DNA of 64,000 nucleotides from Romanomermis culicivorax (GCA_963922205.1 CAWUHX010000136.1:186001-250000), one strand, 5' to 3'; shown: positions 10,101 to 20,863, numbered from the stretch's first letter. A program made the numbers and translations. Notes: generated by a model from the letters alone, not told the origin.

Positions 10101-11501
10101 GTACAATCAGAGTCTTATGCCGAGATATCGGTTGGTGTGCAGCACCCCGACCTTTTCGCTGCTCAGCTGGAGGATCCGGAGTTAGCCGACATCATTCCCT
10201 CCCTTAAGCCTCTGGGCGACCAGAATGATGTGCGAGGCTACCATCTGTTGGATAACGTTCTTCAGAAATGGACAGGCGAGTCCAATAAGATTGTCATACC
10301 CAGATCCATGGTTACTACCATTATCCGGGCTCATCATGATGACATCTTAGCTGGACACTTTGGTGCTAAACGTACTGCGCGGCTCATTGCTCGCAGATAC
10401 CACTGGCCTTCCCTCAGTCGGGATGTCAAGTCTTTCTGTCAGCGGTGTGATCTTTGCCAACAGAATAAGCCCGCTCGACAGAAAACCACTGCGACCCTGA
10501 AACCTATCACCATCACGGGACCGTTTTATCGGGTAGGTGTCGACTGTATGGGACCTATGACCACTAGCGAAGCTGGCAACCATTTCATCGTAGTCTTCAT
10601 CGACTACTTTACAAAATGGGTCGAGGCTTTTGCTACTCCGGACATCACTGCGCACACCATAGCCCGGCTGTTTGTAACGCAAATTGTCTGCCGGCACGGG
10701 GCACCGCAGATTCTTCAGTCAGATCCTGGCACTGATTTCACATCAAAACTGATGACTGAGATCACTGCGATCTGCGCAACGAAGAAGATCCACTCTACCG
10801 CCTATCATCCGATGACCAACGGCGAGGTGGAAAGAGCTAATCAGATGCTAGCCACACGGCTATGTATGTATGTTCATCAAGGACATACCGATTGGGATGA
10901 ACACCTACCATACGCTGTGTTTGCCATCAATATCAGCATGAATGAGTCAACAGGGTACTCACCCTTTGAACTCATGTACGGTCGCACACCCATGCTCCCT
11001 GTTGATGCCGCGCTCTCATTCAACCCTCCGGCCCATATCATTAATGTTTCCTCATATGATATGGAGGTCAAACCTCATTTCACGAATGCGTTAACCTTAA
11101 TCCAGAGTCGGATTGAGAAAGCACAGGAGGCCTATGCACGGTCTTACGACCGGAAGGCACATGATGTCTCATACAAAGTAGGGGATCAGGTGCTCAAACT
11201 GCGCACCTCCAGCAAACGTGGACTCACTCCTAAATTGCTGCCCATCTACGATGGGCCCTACCTTGTAACAAGTGTGGCATATCCCAATGTCACACTTCGT
11301 CTCGAGACGGATCAGGAAGACACTGTACATGTCAACCAGCTTCGACTTTACGTGTCCCCTGAACAACTGAGTGAAGCAGAGGATACACCTCCCACTTCAC
11401 AGGCAACAGATTCGGCACCCTTATTGTATCCATCAATAAGCCGGGACTTTACACCGAATTTGATTGACCCACATCTTGATGCAGAGGTCCCCGACCCTTA
11501 A
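7176..11501 (+). CDS. pol: Pol polyprotein: protease, RT, RNase H, integrase
   Basis: The frame is open directly after the TAA (7173-7175) of the glycoprotein ORF and in the same frame. The first in-frame ATG is at 7698; a TTG occurs at 7419. Domains in order: an Arg/Ser-rich N-terminal segment (about 7260-7420); retropepsin with LVDTGAVFSLL (DTG 7860-7868) and VLGTNFL; reverse transcriptase with YLDD at 9120-9131; RNase H with TDAS near 9564; and an HHCC zinc finger near 10330-10470. The integrase core has Asp at 10542 and 10722 and Glu at 10830, giving the D-X35-E spacing. A GPY/F-like tail (IYDGPYLVTSV) ends the protein. All catalytic motifs appear intact. Expression probably needs stop readthrough, splicing or a non-ATG start. 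Confidence 0.92.
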   Translation, partial: CNVCRLDGVELPLLLTTPEIDQIDPWWENTRALSQNSHRSESRSRSRASSISRPHSRASSVASSPGSTRGSRASSRRASRHLSTLHGSGCPRPPPGSSPVTLEKGRYREPSDSDAPASPVPNAPPLSDTEIEPLGATQSPRDHSDHVLTVQDESTLLNDPEPSVGYTLVGLLRRMGLPIPKRSGKTKHTSGATTPDSGHVVSAFYPNDIRTPHIKVLLNNWVEAKALVDTGAVFSLLDHKLAAQLPNLSLSPTRARPIAANGSPIPLLGAAYITVTVADVSERIQVQIQENCSAELVLGTNFLGRFNCVSLNWEKSFLEFKESRIPCDPIHSPPSARGALPLKDLVILEPRSLTQFTVPVPPIYTNVPEVAFFPKHLTGSQRHVYFAGSVSSVTNGHIPLQVVNPNTHSVVLYPHMTIGHVQMHSEPSRESLVDSDTVLDRQWVEANAVISPDISPRDRAALLDLLVAYTDLYALDEKDTGSTDLVQHEISTGDARPVRHFPYRSSPKEKDLIMQEVKALQEKGIIRPSTSPWATNTVLVRKKNGSHRMCVDFRGLKEVTKKDVYPLPRIDDILDTLKGMKYFTTLDQANAYWSIPIAEADEEKTAFNTPIGLYEFNYLPFGLCNAPGKFQCLMDLLLTGIQWCTVLTYLDDILVFGNSHTQMLERLADVFARLRRGGMKLRLSKCKFSHSEVEYLGYRISQSSLETDQAKLAAVQNLPIPQNAKDIKSFLGLVSYYRRFIPGCARLSEPLTKLLRKETTFLWSKPQQEAFDELRRLLTNPPILRHPDFSKSFILQTDASISGIGAVLSQLEEHGYDHPVAYVSQGLTAAEKNYSITELETLAVLHFVKHFRPYLFQQEVVVQTDHTAVKAVLEKPNPSARIARWGLALAEFKLTIRPRKGQSNGNADALSRLPDPNSLTGQSIDDTPLYRPEGHVMMITHGAQHLARSRTLTDGVQHLARSSNSAPITVGAERLVQSESYAEISVGVQHPDLFAAQLEDPELADIIPSLKPLGDQNDVRGYHLLDNVLQKWTGESNKIVIPRSMVTTIIRAHHDDILAGHFGAKRTARLIARRYHWPSLSRDVKSFCQRCDLCQQNKPARQKTTATLKPITITGPFYRVGVDCMGPMTTSEAGNHFIVVFIDYFTKWVEAFATPDITAHTIARLFVTQIVCRHGAPQILQSDPGTDFTSKLMTEITAICATKKIHSTAYHPMTNGEVERANQMLATRLCMYVHQGHTDWDEHLPYAVFAINISMNESTGYSPFELMYGRTPMLPVDAALSFNPPAHIINVSSYDMEVKPHFTNALTLIQSRIEKAQEAYARSYDRKAHDVSYKVGDQVLKLRTSSKRGLTPKLLPIYDGPYLVTSVAYPNVTLRLETDQEDTVHVNQLRLYVSPEQLSEAEDTPPTSQATDSAPLLYPSISRDFTPNLIDPHLDAEVPDP

Positions 11502-11535
11502 TTCAAGATGCATTCTCTTCATTGTCCCCGCTTAC

Positions 11536-12059
11536 GGACGAGGACGCCCTTTTTTGAAGGACCGCCGTGCCCCTCACGAAGTATCCACTCTTGTCCATGC
11601 TGGATCTTAGTGGATAGAAGAGAATGTTCAGCAACCAGAGCGTCACGCCTTGGGCGCATCCTCACGCGATAGCCTACACTTCACTGGGTGCATCCTCTGC
11701 GATAACCCGACAATCTGTACCTCACTGGGTGCATCCTCTGCGATAACCCAATAATCTGTACCTCACTGGGCGCATCCTCTGCGATAGCCTACATCCTGCC
11801 CTGAAAATTTTTCTTTTCTGTGTTCTAGACTGTCGCACAGGATATTCAATGTCTGCAACTTCACGCATCAACAACCTCCGGTTACCATACTGCCGAACGA
11901 ATTACGACCAAAGAAGGCTCCATCCGCCAACAACCCAACGGACCTATTCGACCACTCGCCGTCGCACCTTGGAACGACCTACGACCACGGACACGCCGCA
12001 CAAACCTCACTACTAACCACTGCAAGGACGAGGACGCCCTTTTTCGAAGGACCGCCGTG
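11536..12059 (+). repeat. 34-bp direct repeat pair downstream of pol
   Basis: GGACGAGGACGCCCTTTTTT and the following GAAGGACCGCCGTG at 11536-11569 recur at 12026-12059 with one substitution (T to C). The second copy abuts the TGTCAC proposed as the 3' LTR start. The block could be a duplicated polypurine or priming region, or a hairpin-forming RNA signal. There is no coding sequence between the copies. Confidence 0.7.
11651..11800 (+). repeat. Four-unit 41-bp tandem repeat
   Basis: Units start at 11651 (short, 34 bases), 11685, 11726 and 11767, the last also partial. The core is TGGGYGCATCCTCTGCGATA followed by ACC or GCC. It lies in the noncoding stretch between the pol stop and the proposed 3' LTR. 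Confidence 0.8.
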
Positions 12060-13501
12060 TCACGTGCCGCTCAATTCTCCAACGTCACGTGATTCCGATC
12101 ATGCCGACATTTTGTTATTTTTTTATGTTTCGTTTATTACTCGATCATGCTTTTGTTTATTTCATTTTTTCACATGCATTTTGTGTTCGTTTTTATATTT
12201 TTCATGCATTTCTATGTTTCGTTTTGTTGTATTTTTATTTCTTTACAAACGCGGGCTACAGTAGGCCCTTTAGCTAAAAACTTCCGCCAGTCGTGCTCCA
12301 CGAGCACATGGTTATTTTTGGTGCATTCACGCACCTCTTATCATCAAAAATTAGCATCGTTTTTGTTACGCAAAAATGACTAGCTAAGAAGTTTTAGCTA
12401 AAGACGTTCATATGCTTAGCATAGGCACTGCAGTCGGCCTCAGTGCTAAACGCATGTGAACGAAAAAATGTCTATGTGCTCATAGGCATCTTCTGCATCG
12501 CGTCTAGCTGCAGAAGTTAGCTTGAGCGCCGAGAAACTCCGCCCAAGCTGCAGCTGTAGCCAAACATGTCCTTAAAAGGACATGTTCCTCTAGTTTTTCA
12601 CTCATTCTTGGGTTCACCAAGCTCTCGTCCAGTTGTAACTCCGCGTCCGCCGCCTTCTCGTCAATTTGCATATTTTATTATACACCTGTGCGTCCGCCGC
12701 CTTATTACCAATAAATTTGCATAAATTTACCCTTGTTCACTGCGTCCGCCGCTTACCGCCTACAGTACCCGCTGCCCATCAGTGCCAGGTGTCCCACCGC
12801 CCCCGGTTCGTGAAGAAAACATTGGAGAATCGCCTCCCGCTCGCCGCCGCTCGCCGCTAGGACGTTCATGGATCGCATCCCCACCCCAGTGCCAGAAGAC
12901 CGAAAGTATCCAGGGACTTGCCGCCCGATTCCTCGAATCGCTTGAGAAACAGGACTAGGTGAGTCTTCTCAGGGGATTATTGTTATTCGTGGGGTATTTG
13001 CTGGGGAAATCCTTCCTAAGTCGGTTTCCCAAGTCCACAGATAAGTAGGGCCTCCACCTCTCAGGGTCGGGCTAAAAAGGGGCTGTCTGGTTCATAATCG
13101 GGTCCCACAAATTAGGTCATTTTACGGGTGACCCTGTCCCCGCTCTCACTGAGTAGGACTCGGGGATTGTCGCACCTAGCCTGGCAGCGTTGTCCATTAC
13201 CCTACAGCAAGACCCCAAGGACAACACCAGAGAACCAACTATAGACCTCTCTATAGCCACCATTCGCCAGGTTAGGCCCCAGCGCCAACCAGAGAAGCCT
13301 GGGGAAAATGCCAGTATCCATCAGGAGTCACAGCCTATTACTCACTGTAATAGGATCAATCTGATATGGTTCACCATCAATGTGACGTCTAAAACACAGT
13401 ATTACCTGATGAGATACCCAAACCTCCCCAGCTCTCCCAAATCCCCATGTCATACATGTGACATGCCGTAAAATGTGACATGGATGGCGCAATATGTGAC
13501 A
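12058..13501 (+). repeat. Candidate 3' LTR of element 1
   Basis: It begins TGTCACGTGCC after the second 34-bp repeat and ends with one of three closely spaced GTGACA copies (13458, 13475, 13496), after which the DNA becomes AT-rich. Inside are a TATTTTATTATAC stretch near 12665, AATAAA at 12708, GCGTCCGCC repeats, and a CAGGACTAGGTGAGT splice-donor-like site near 12950. Because no second copy is visible in the window, the assignment rests on position and terminal bases only. The LTR could instead be shorter, for example starting at TGTCTGG near 13082 after AAAAAGGGGC. Confidence 0.35.
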
Positions 13502-14305
13502 AGTGTATCCAAATGTTCTTGATTTCGGCTGTTAATTTATGTGCAATTGTTCATGATATGAAAATCGTGTGGTTTACTTGTTTTTTTGACTCCAAGGAGC
13601 TTTGCTTGTTTTGTCAAGCAAAAGTGAAAATTCAAACATAAATTTTAGTAGTGTTTGTGAGAAAAGCATGTAAATTTCGCGATTCAAGTCAATTCCAACT
13701 GTAATTATTTTATTATTATCTTAATTTTTACCGCTTTACTTAAATTTTGCACATATGGAACCAAACTGAAAATATTATCAATCATGCAAACCTAATCTCG
13801 AAAGATAACTTATAAACCTAATGAACCTTGAAATTTGGGTTCAGTAGAAAATAAAAATACTGTACAAAGTAAGTATCAAAAGGTTCCGACTATATGGAAT
13901 CCTCTGAGGGTTCAAAAATATATGTTGTATAAAATAAATGGGAGTTATGGCCGATCTTAAACACAGGCCTCCTAAAAACAAGATGAACTACCAGAAATAT
14001 AAGCAGATGGGTCAAAAGAGGCAAATAATCGACTAGACCTCTTAGATAAAAATACAGTAACCCTTGCTCCTGCTAGAGCACACACATATGGTGTGAAATA
14101 AACAAAATCAAACATTTATCAAAACATAAGATAGCAGAAGTTAATTAGACCAATCTAGCATGAAAAGCTGTATATAAGAGCCTGTAACTCTTATCCTCTG
14201 TTCAGTTCCTGTTCAGTTCATGCTCCAGTGTGCGGTTCAGTTTGTGTTCAGTATTGTCAGTTCGATCTCAGATCATTAAAACAATTTATTTCGTCAATTT
14301 ACTTA
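13502..14305. other. AT-rich stretch between the two retroelements
   Basis: No open frame of interest. The stretch changes abruptly to AT-rich sequence after element 1. The last 140 bases contain a TATA/Inr-like core promoter (separate entry), so part or all of it may be an LTR remnant into which element 2 inserted. Element 2's left target duplication CTTA ends at 14305. Confidence 0.4.
14171..14212 (+). promoter_or_regulatory. TATA box plus TCAGTT initiator-like promoter
   Basis: TATATAAG at 14171-14178 is followed about 31 bases later by TTCAGTTCCT (14201 onward), with further TTCAGTT copies just downstream. The TATA-to-TCAGT spacing matches the core promoter layout common in animal genes and gypsy-like LTRs. 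No gene follows directly, so a degraded LTR promoter is the simplest reading. Confidence 0.35.
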
Positions 14306-15185
14306 TGTAAGGACCAGTTCTAGAGATACTTTACTTGATCCTAAAACGAACAGTGGCTACGGTGGACAATGGCGGAGGATATGGTAACAACAATAATATA
14401 AAAAATCAATCGACGGTCGCTTCGGTCATTGATAACGGAAAGGAAAACACATGCTGTGGCTTGCAAATGAATGGACTCGGTTTAACTGCTTTCAAATAAA
14501 ATATTGCTTGCAAATAAAAAGAATGTGGACTCGGAAAATCTAAGATTCTGCATGAAAGAACTAAATCATGCTTTCTTCTCTTTAAATACAACTTCTGTGG
14601 CCACTCTCTGGAGTCGCGAGAGGTCTTGCTTCTGTCCATCTTCTTCCACCAATCGCTGCTTCTTGCTTTGTCTTTCTTGCTAATTTGGTCACGCCTTCCA
14701 ACGCTTTCCTAGTACTGTATGCTTTTCCTGTCTTCCCTATGCTTGCTTCCTATGGTGGGCTTAGCCACACCTCTGTGCTTCTGTGCATGCCTCTGTATCT
14801 ATTTCTTCTGTGTACACATGTTTTGTGGGACCATCGCTACCATTGCAGTTGAGACTACTGTCTGGCGGGGCTTTTACTGTGTGCAGGTGTTGTTTACGAT
14901 TTTTATGAGGAATTAATGTAGCCGTGGAATGTGTATTTTAGTGTAGATTCTAGGGGACCAGCTGACATTGTGCAAATTAATTGGGGTGTCTTGATTGGGT
15001 CAATAGCGGCTACTGGGGTGTGGAAGGATCAAAATAAAGTACTTCACATAATTTTACAGGAATGTTTGGGTGTGAATCATAGACACCCTCGAGACAATAG
15101 ATTAAGAAATGAAATAAAATTTAATAATGATTATCACATAGTGTACACTATATATTTACAGTACTGCATTAGCATGTACATTACA
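14306..15185 (-). repeat. 3' LTR of element 2
   Basis: 880 bases. On the element strand it begins TGTAATGTAC and ends CTTACA. It aligns with 22848-23728 along its whole length, including the shared stretches TTCTAGAGATACTTTACTTG and GTGTACACTATATATTTACA. On the internal side it is bordered by a polypurine tract. Confidence 0.93.
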
Positions 15186-15199
15186 TTTCCCTCCTTCCG
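15186..15199 (-). other. Polypurine tract of element 2
   Basis: On the minus strand the sequence reads CGGAAGGAGGGAAA and then directly TGTAATG, the start of the 3' LTR. Its position and all-purine run match the plus-strand primer site of LTR retroelements, and it fixes the element orientation. Confidence 0.85.
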
Positions 15200-15483
15200 A
15201 AGTTGAACGTCCTTGTTCAAGGGTTTCGAGGGGGAGAAGGGGTCGGGGCAGTTTCGCTAGTTGCTTCTCAGGGATAGAAGGGGGTCGTCTCGTTTACATG
15301 TACCGTAAAAGTGATATTCCTCCGGGGGTGTTTGAGTGTAGCATTGGGGTACATGAAATTTGTAACACTATAGGGCCTGTTTTGGCGAGGGAGGCATTTG
15401 GGAGTCAGCCCTTGTTTACACAAATGATTATTGTAGAGAATGAGATCACCCCCCTTGTAATGGATGTTCTGAGCATGCTTGTT

Positions 15484-18400
15484 TTACTGAAGTGTATAGT
15501 GTTCTTGGACTTTTTGCAAATTTTTCTGCACAGTTGAGAGTGCTGCTGTAAAGTGAGATTTGACGTGAAGGGCATAATCGTCTAGATCAACCATATAGGA
15601 TGTAGGGAAAAATTTTAAGGCTGCATCTGATGGGGGATTAGCCTGCCTACCATGGATCAATTCAAAGGGGGGATACAAAGTGCTATCATTTTTGTGAATC
15701 CTAATCAAAAAAACGGCGAAGGGTAGATAAGTATATTTTGTGCCAGAGGGCTTTCTGTGTCTGGCTTGGATGGCAGGTTTTGCAATAACATTTGATATCC
15801 TGGCTCATTTGAGACCAAAAATATTTTTGCCGGAGCAAGTGTAGGGTTTCCTGGGAAGCAGAATGACCTATGAACTTGCTGTCATGATGTGAGGCGATGA
15901 GATCCTGTATTTGTGATTTGGGGATGTATAGTTTTGCCTGCTTGTTGATTATACCAAAGAGGATGTTTTGATGCACTGTGAATTTGATCATTGTAAGGGG
16001 GTGTTTCTTGGCGATTTTTGCTAAGATATTTTTGACAGTTGCATCAGTGCATTGGAGTACAGCAAAATTTTTCTTTTGTTCTTCTTGCTCAGTTGCTTCA
16101 TCTTCGAGAACAGAACTAATGGCTGATATCTGGGGACGGGTTTCTAGTTGCTCAATGTCAAAGGATGGCTTCGCTGTTTCTGAGGGGAAACGAGAAATGG
16201 CATCTGCATTGCCGTTAGCAATGCCCTTCTTACGTCTGTCGTGTGTGAAAATAAAAATAGATGATGATTAAATGCAATTAAGCTGTGTAGCTTGACGAGT
16301 TATCCTGCGTTTTTAGAAGAGACATACGGAACGTAAAAGAGTGTGTGGAATGCTAGAAATGGAACACTCGGAGTGTTTGACGAATTTATGCAACGATAAT
16401 TGTACGCAGGAGATTGATGGGCTCATAGAGAGCACTATGTCAGATTTATCCAGGGATCTTCGCTCAGGTCCTCAAAGGTTTTCAGATGCTGAAACTTGAG
16501 CTGTACTATCTTAACAGATTCGGAGTTTCACCCACTTACTCAAACTATTTTCCAAATAGTTTGACTCAACCTATACCACACTCTCAAAACACAATTTACT
16601 AATGTACAAATTGCCGCCTCAAACTCTAAAACTCTCCACACCAATAAAAACACAACCGTCTGGCTACAGTAACAACGATCTCAATTGAAAACATTTTCAC
16701 AATTTCTTCATGTCATAGCCACGCCTCTTCGCGGGTCTCATCACGATCTTTCTTTTCCTAACTTGCCAATCTTTTACTCGAAAGCGACACGAACTTTACA
16801 ATTACGTCAATTTGCCCCACAACACATTGGATGTCTAGCTGAATACCAGAGAGGGCTAATCCCCGACAGGCAATGGGAGGGGAGGGGTTTTCTTTCTGCA
16901 AGACTGACTGAACTGCAGTATGGTCAGTGTGGACAATAACATGCTGCTGGAAGAGATAGGGGCGGAAATACTTGATAAACTCAACTACGGCAAGGGTTTC
17001 CAACTCAGTTATTGGGTAGTTGCATTCTGCAGGTTTCAATGTGCAGCTCCCAAAAGCAATGGGGCGATCATGACCTTTACTGTCTGGTTGGCTTAGAATT
17101 GCGCCAATTCCAAGTTTTGAGGCGTCAGTTTGCAAAATGAATGGTTTTGTGAAATCAGGATGTTGCAGGATTGGGGCATGAATAAGCAGCTCTTTGAGTT
17201 TAGTGAATGCATTTTGTTGTTCAGGCCCCAGGAAAATTCCGAATTCTTTTTGAGTAACATTGTGAGGGGGCTGGATATTTGGGAGCAATTTTGGATGAAT
17301 CTGCGGTAATAAGAGGGTAGGCTGAGGAATGACTTAACTTCTTTGGAGCTTTTGGGCGTGGGTATGTCATAAATGGACTGTACTTTATTGGGGTCTGGTG
17401 AAATGCCTTGCTGATAAATGACGTGACCCAGGTATTGGACTTGGGGCTGACAAAATCAGCATTTTTGTATGTTGAGTTTGAGGCCTACTTGGGAGAAACA
17501 AGCGAGGATGTTGTCTAAACGTTCCAGCATTTGGGCATGCCATTCTGCAAAGACTAAAACATCGTCGAGATAGACAAGGCACGTGTTCCATTGCAATCCC
17601 GAAAGGATAACATCCATTAACCTTTGGAATGTGGCTGGGGCGTTGGTGAGACCAAAGGGGAGATAGTAAAACTGATATTGTCCAGCAGAGCAATAAAAGG
17701 CAGTTTTTTCTCTGTCTGCTTCTGCAATTGGAATGGAATAGTAGGCATTTGATTGGTCAAGAGACGTAAAATATTTCATTCCACGCAGGGTGTCTAGAAT
17801 TTCGTCTATAGGGGGCAAGGAATAGGTATCTTTTTTTGTTACATTATTGAGGCCTCTAAAGTCAATGCATAAATGATGGCCACCATCTTTTTTGGGGACT
17901 AAAACTGTATTGGTGCACCACGGAGAGTTGCTCTGGCTTATAACACCTGCTGCTGCGAGTTGCTCAACTTCTGCTTGTATGATTTGCTTTTCCTTTGGGG
18001 AAGTCCGAAAAAGGTGTCTACGTATGGGTTGGGAGCCATTGGTGTCAATTGTATGTGAAACAAGGGTGGTTCTACCTACGTCCTTTTTGGATTTAGCATA
18101 TAACGTAGGATACTTGGATAGGGCGCATAGGAGTTGGGTTTTTTCTGCTTCTGTGAGGTCACTGGAGGTTAAGTAAATGTTTTCTTTTAACCATGTGAAT
18201 GTACCAAAACGGTTTGGCTGGTTTTGCATTGAAGGGATTAGTTTGGTGGGAGAGTTTTGTTTTGGGATGTAGCATGAGACTGCACCGATACATGTTCCAT
18301 GGTAAACAGTTTGGACAGTGTCTTGTGTGTTTAAGACTGAGATGTGTATGCGACTGTTTTGGTTTTCAGAAACACAAGCTGTGAAGTGAACTTTGGCATT

Positions 18401-18911
18401 CTGTTTGGGTTTCGGAATAAATTGAAGCTGTTTAACTTGTAGGTACGATTTGGGCAAGGGGACAATAAATTCCGTGACTGTACGGGGTGGTAATTCTAGT
18501 TTCTCATCCAAGTAGGTTCCACCACGGGTGGAAAGGGGGCTATATTCCAGGCCGTCGCATGGTAGTATAACATTGCCAAATTTGACCTGGGACTTCTGAT
18601 TGTTGATGGTGTATTCCGAAAATCAACTGAGAAAGTTTTTGCCGAGGAGGATGTCTGCTGTGCAGTCTTTTTGGACATGGACCATTATCGTTTCCTGGAT
18701 AGTTTGGGCTGTTACTATAACAAAAGTTGTTCCTACAAAGTGAATTGGAAGGTTGTTTGCTGCTTTGGCTCGAACTAGCGGGGGTTTCATGTCTAGCTGT
18801 AGGATTTGAGCGATTCGCGAATCAATGAGTGAGTATACAGCACCAGTGTTAATCATGCCTTTTGTAAATAGCTTGCCATTTAGTGTGATCGGAATGTGAG
18901 GAGTATGTTTC
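15484..18911 (-). pseudogene. pol: Broken pol of element 2
   Basis: Reading leftward: a retropepsin (near 18640-18900) with NTG in place of DTG (INTGAVYSL) and ILLGKNFL; a reverse transcriptase at about 18511-17456 with YLDD retained (LVYLDDVLVF); and a frame break at about 17290-17456. RT connection and RNase H follow at 17288-16758 (LQTDASKLGIGAILSQ), then a non-coding-looking stretch. The integrase zinc finger is at 15991-15701 (HH...CYCKTC). The frame then jumps to the integrase C-terminal part at 15708-15484 (ELIHGRQANPP), so the D-D-E catalytic core appears deleted. With the Asn substitution and frame breaks this copy cannot be autonomous. Confidence 0.9.
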
Positions 18912-19149
18912 TCGGATATGTTTTAGGGTGACTTATTTGATCCAGATTGGTGGATTTGATTTATGAGTTCGATTGCTGGTGTTCTGGCGGTATCAATATC
19001 GACAAGGACGTATTTCTGCTGAGTTTGGGCCCGGGGACAATTAGCTAATTCTGAAAGAGGGTGGCTGAATGATGGGGGAATGTTCTCATGTAAACGTCAG
19101 TCGTGTGATGGTATTTCATACGCATGTTCATTAGTAACATGATGCTTTG

Positions 19150-20863
19150 GGGATGGGAAATATTTTCGAAGAATGAGAAAAGAGTAAAAGACACCTGCAA
19201 TGACTACAGTGATAAGGGCATGTTAATAATTATTTGTAAGGGTCCCTTGAGTAAATTATTTAACCCCTCTGTGAGGCTTTGGGTAGTGCGAGTTATTACA
19301 TGTTCTATGCCTTGACCTGCACCAGAGAGCGTATTTCTGATTACTTGGCCACTGCCTGAGATCATATTGTAGACTGTATCTCAGTTAAGAGAAATTTGGG
19401 CAGTGTAATTGACAAGTTTTTTAACAACTTTTTGAGTGTGTGGGTTTTGTAAATGTATTGTTTTAAAAAGAGTAAGTTGGTTGAAATAGTTGTGAGGTGA
19501 TCATGAAAAATTGCAGGTGTGTTGAAATGAAAGAGGGAGAAATTTTGGTTCCAGACGATTTCTAAAGGTAGATCAGTGACATGCAGGGATCCTGTTTCGC
19601 TGACCCATGTACTATTCTGCTTGTGAAGTGCTACATGCATGTGATGGGAATCTACAGTTTGTGAGAAAGGGGTCAAATCATTTCCTCCTGGGTTTGAAAA
19701 CATGAGTTCAGTTCCCACGAGAATAGGTAAAAGTTTGTAGCATGTGTCGTTGATTTTATGGTCGTAAAAGACTTTGGATGCATTTACCTGCTTACAGGGC
19801 CAGACCGTGAGGGCATCTCCTGTGAATTCTGCTATTATGTCGGTTCATTGTAGGAATGCACGCGCCCCAAGATTTGCATCAAGGTGCAAAATTTGCCATA
19901 CTAGATCAAGGTGAGGCTGTGCCTGTCTGCATAATTCACTCCAGATGTTTTTGAAATTTTGGATCTCTAATTCCTGGATTTTATTTGCTAGATAGTTTAG
20001 TTTTGCATTAATGGGTTCAAAATCGTCAAAATCATGGAGTGTAGTATGGGTTTCATTGGTTTGTGGGTTAAGAAGGCATTACGATGTGGGGTTCTTTTGT
20101 CTAACTGCACAATAATGCCCTGTTCAGTTAGGACACTGTCTTGGATTTCTGGGCAGTTGAGGTTCGAAAAGAGTGTATTTTTGATGGAGAATGCACCTTG
20201 TAGCTCTTCTATTATTATGTGGGTTTGTGTCAGCTTTATGGGATGTGTATTTTTGTATTCAAAAGGGCATAGGTTTTCGAATGCTGTTTCATTCCAGATA
20301 ATAGACCTGTTGGTGGTTATGCAATGGCCTGATGTCGGTTTGCATGACCCCAGGTCACCTAGTGTACCTGTCATTGATTTTCTATTCCAAGATGCTATTT
20401 GTCCTATCTCTATGATGACATTAGTGACTGATGTACAGTGGTCTGTACAACAGCATGTGTATTCTACACTTAGGGAGTTGTTTGTTGACCAAAATCCTGG
20501 TTGGGTTTCATATAATTTTTGACCATTGTGTTCCTTGTCTATAAGGATTGCCTTACAAACATGTGGGGTTAGATTTTGCATTTTGGTTTGATCGAAAACA
20601 ATACCTTTTGAGCCAAAAAATCTGGTATTAGTACAAATTTTCCATTTGCGAACACTGCATTTGTATGCATCTGATATGTGAGGTTTAGTGGAGGGAATAT
20701 AAATTTTTCCAAATGTCTGTACTGGTTTGTCTACTGTGGAAGGGGGCATGCATGATACATTTTTTGGTATGCTGACCCAGTGACTGCTCAATGAAGTTCC
20801 ACATGTCTGAAATTGGGCGCTACACGATGTAGGGATTATCATGCATAGAAAAATACAACACAA
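19150..20863 (-). pseudogene. env: Broken envelope-like glycoprotein gene of element 2
   Basis: Starts with a hydrophobic signal (20863 leftward) followed by a Cys-rich ectodomain in which ICTNTRFF and GTLGDLGSCKPTSGHC parallel KVCTNTGFF and [16 protein letters not shown] of element 1. Several sequons are present. The frame is broken between about 19997 and 19718 and again near the membrane-anchor region at about 19210. After the anchor there is only a short tail before the pol protease, so the extra protease found in element 1 is absent. It lies between gag and pol, as in element 1. Confidence 0.8.

Larger units (their letters stand above)
1..13501 (+). mobile_element. Element 1: Ty3/gypsy-type retroelement with gag-env-pol order
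   Basis: The region is clearly richer in GC than the DNA beyond about 13.5 kb. It carries, in order, a gag with CCHC knuckles, a Pro/Ala-rich ORF, an envelope-like glycoprotein fused to a retropepsin, and pol (protease, RT, RNase H, integrase). The pol domain order (RT before integrase, GPY/F-like tail) is that of Ty3/gypsy. Reading frames are long and uninterrupted, which suggests a recent copy. The 3' limit is set by the change in base composition and a TGTCAC...GTGACA pair (12058, 13501). The 5' limit is not in view: no copy of the 3' terminal sequence was found in the first 2.3 kb, so the 5' LTR probably lies to the left of the window or the copy is incomplete. Confidence 0.8.
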
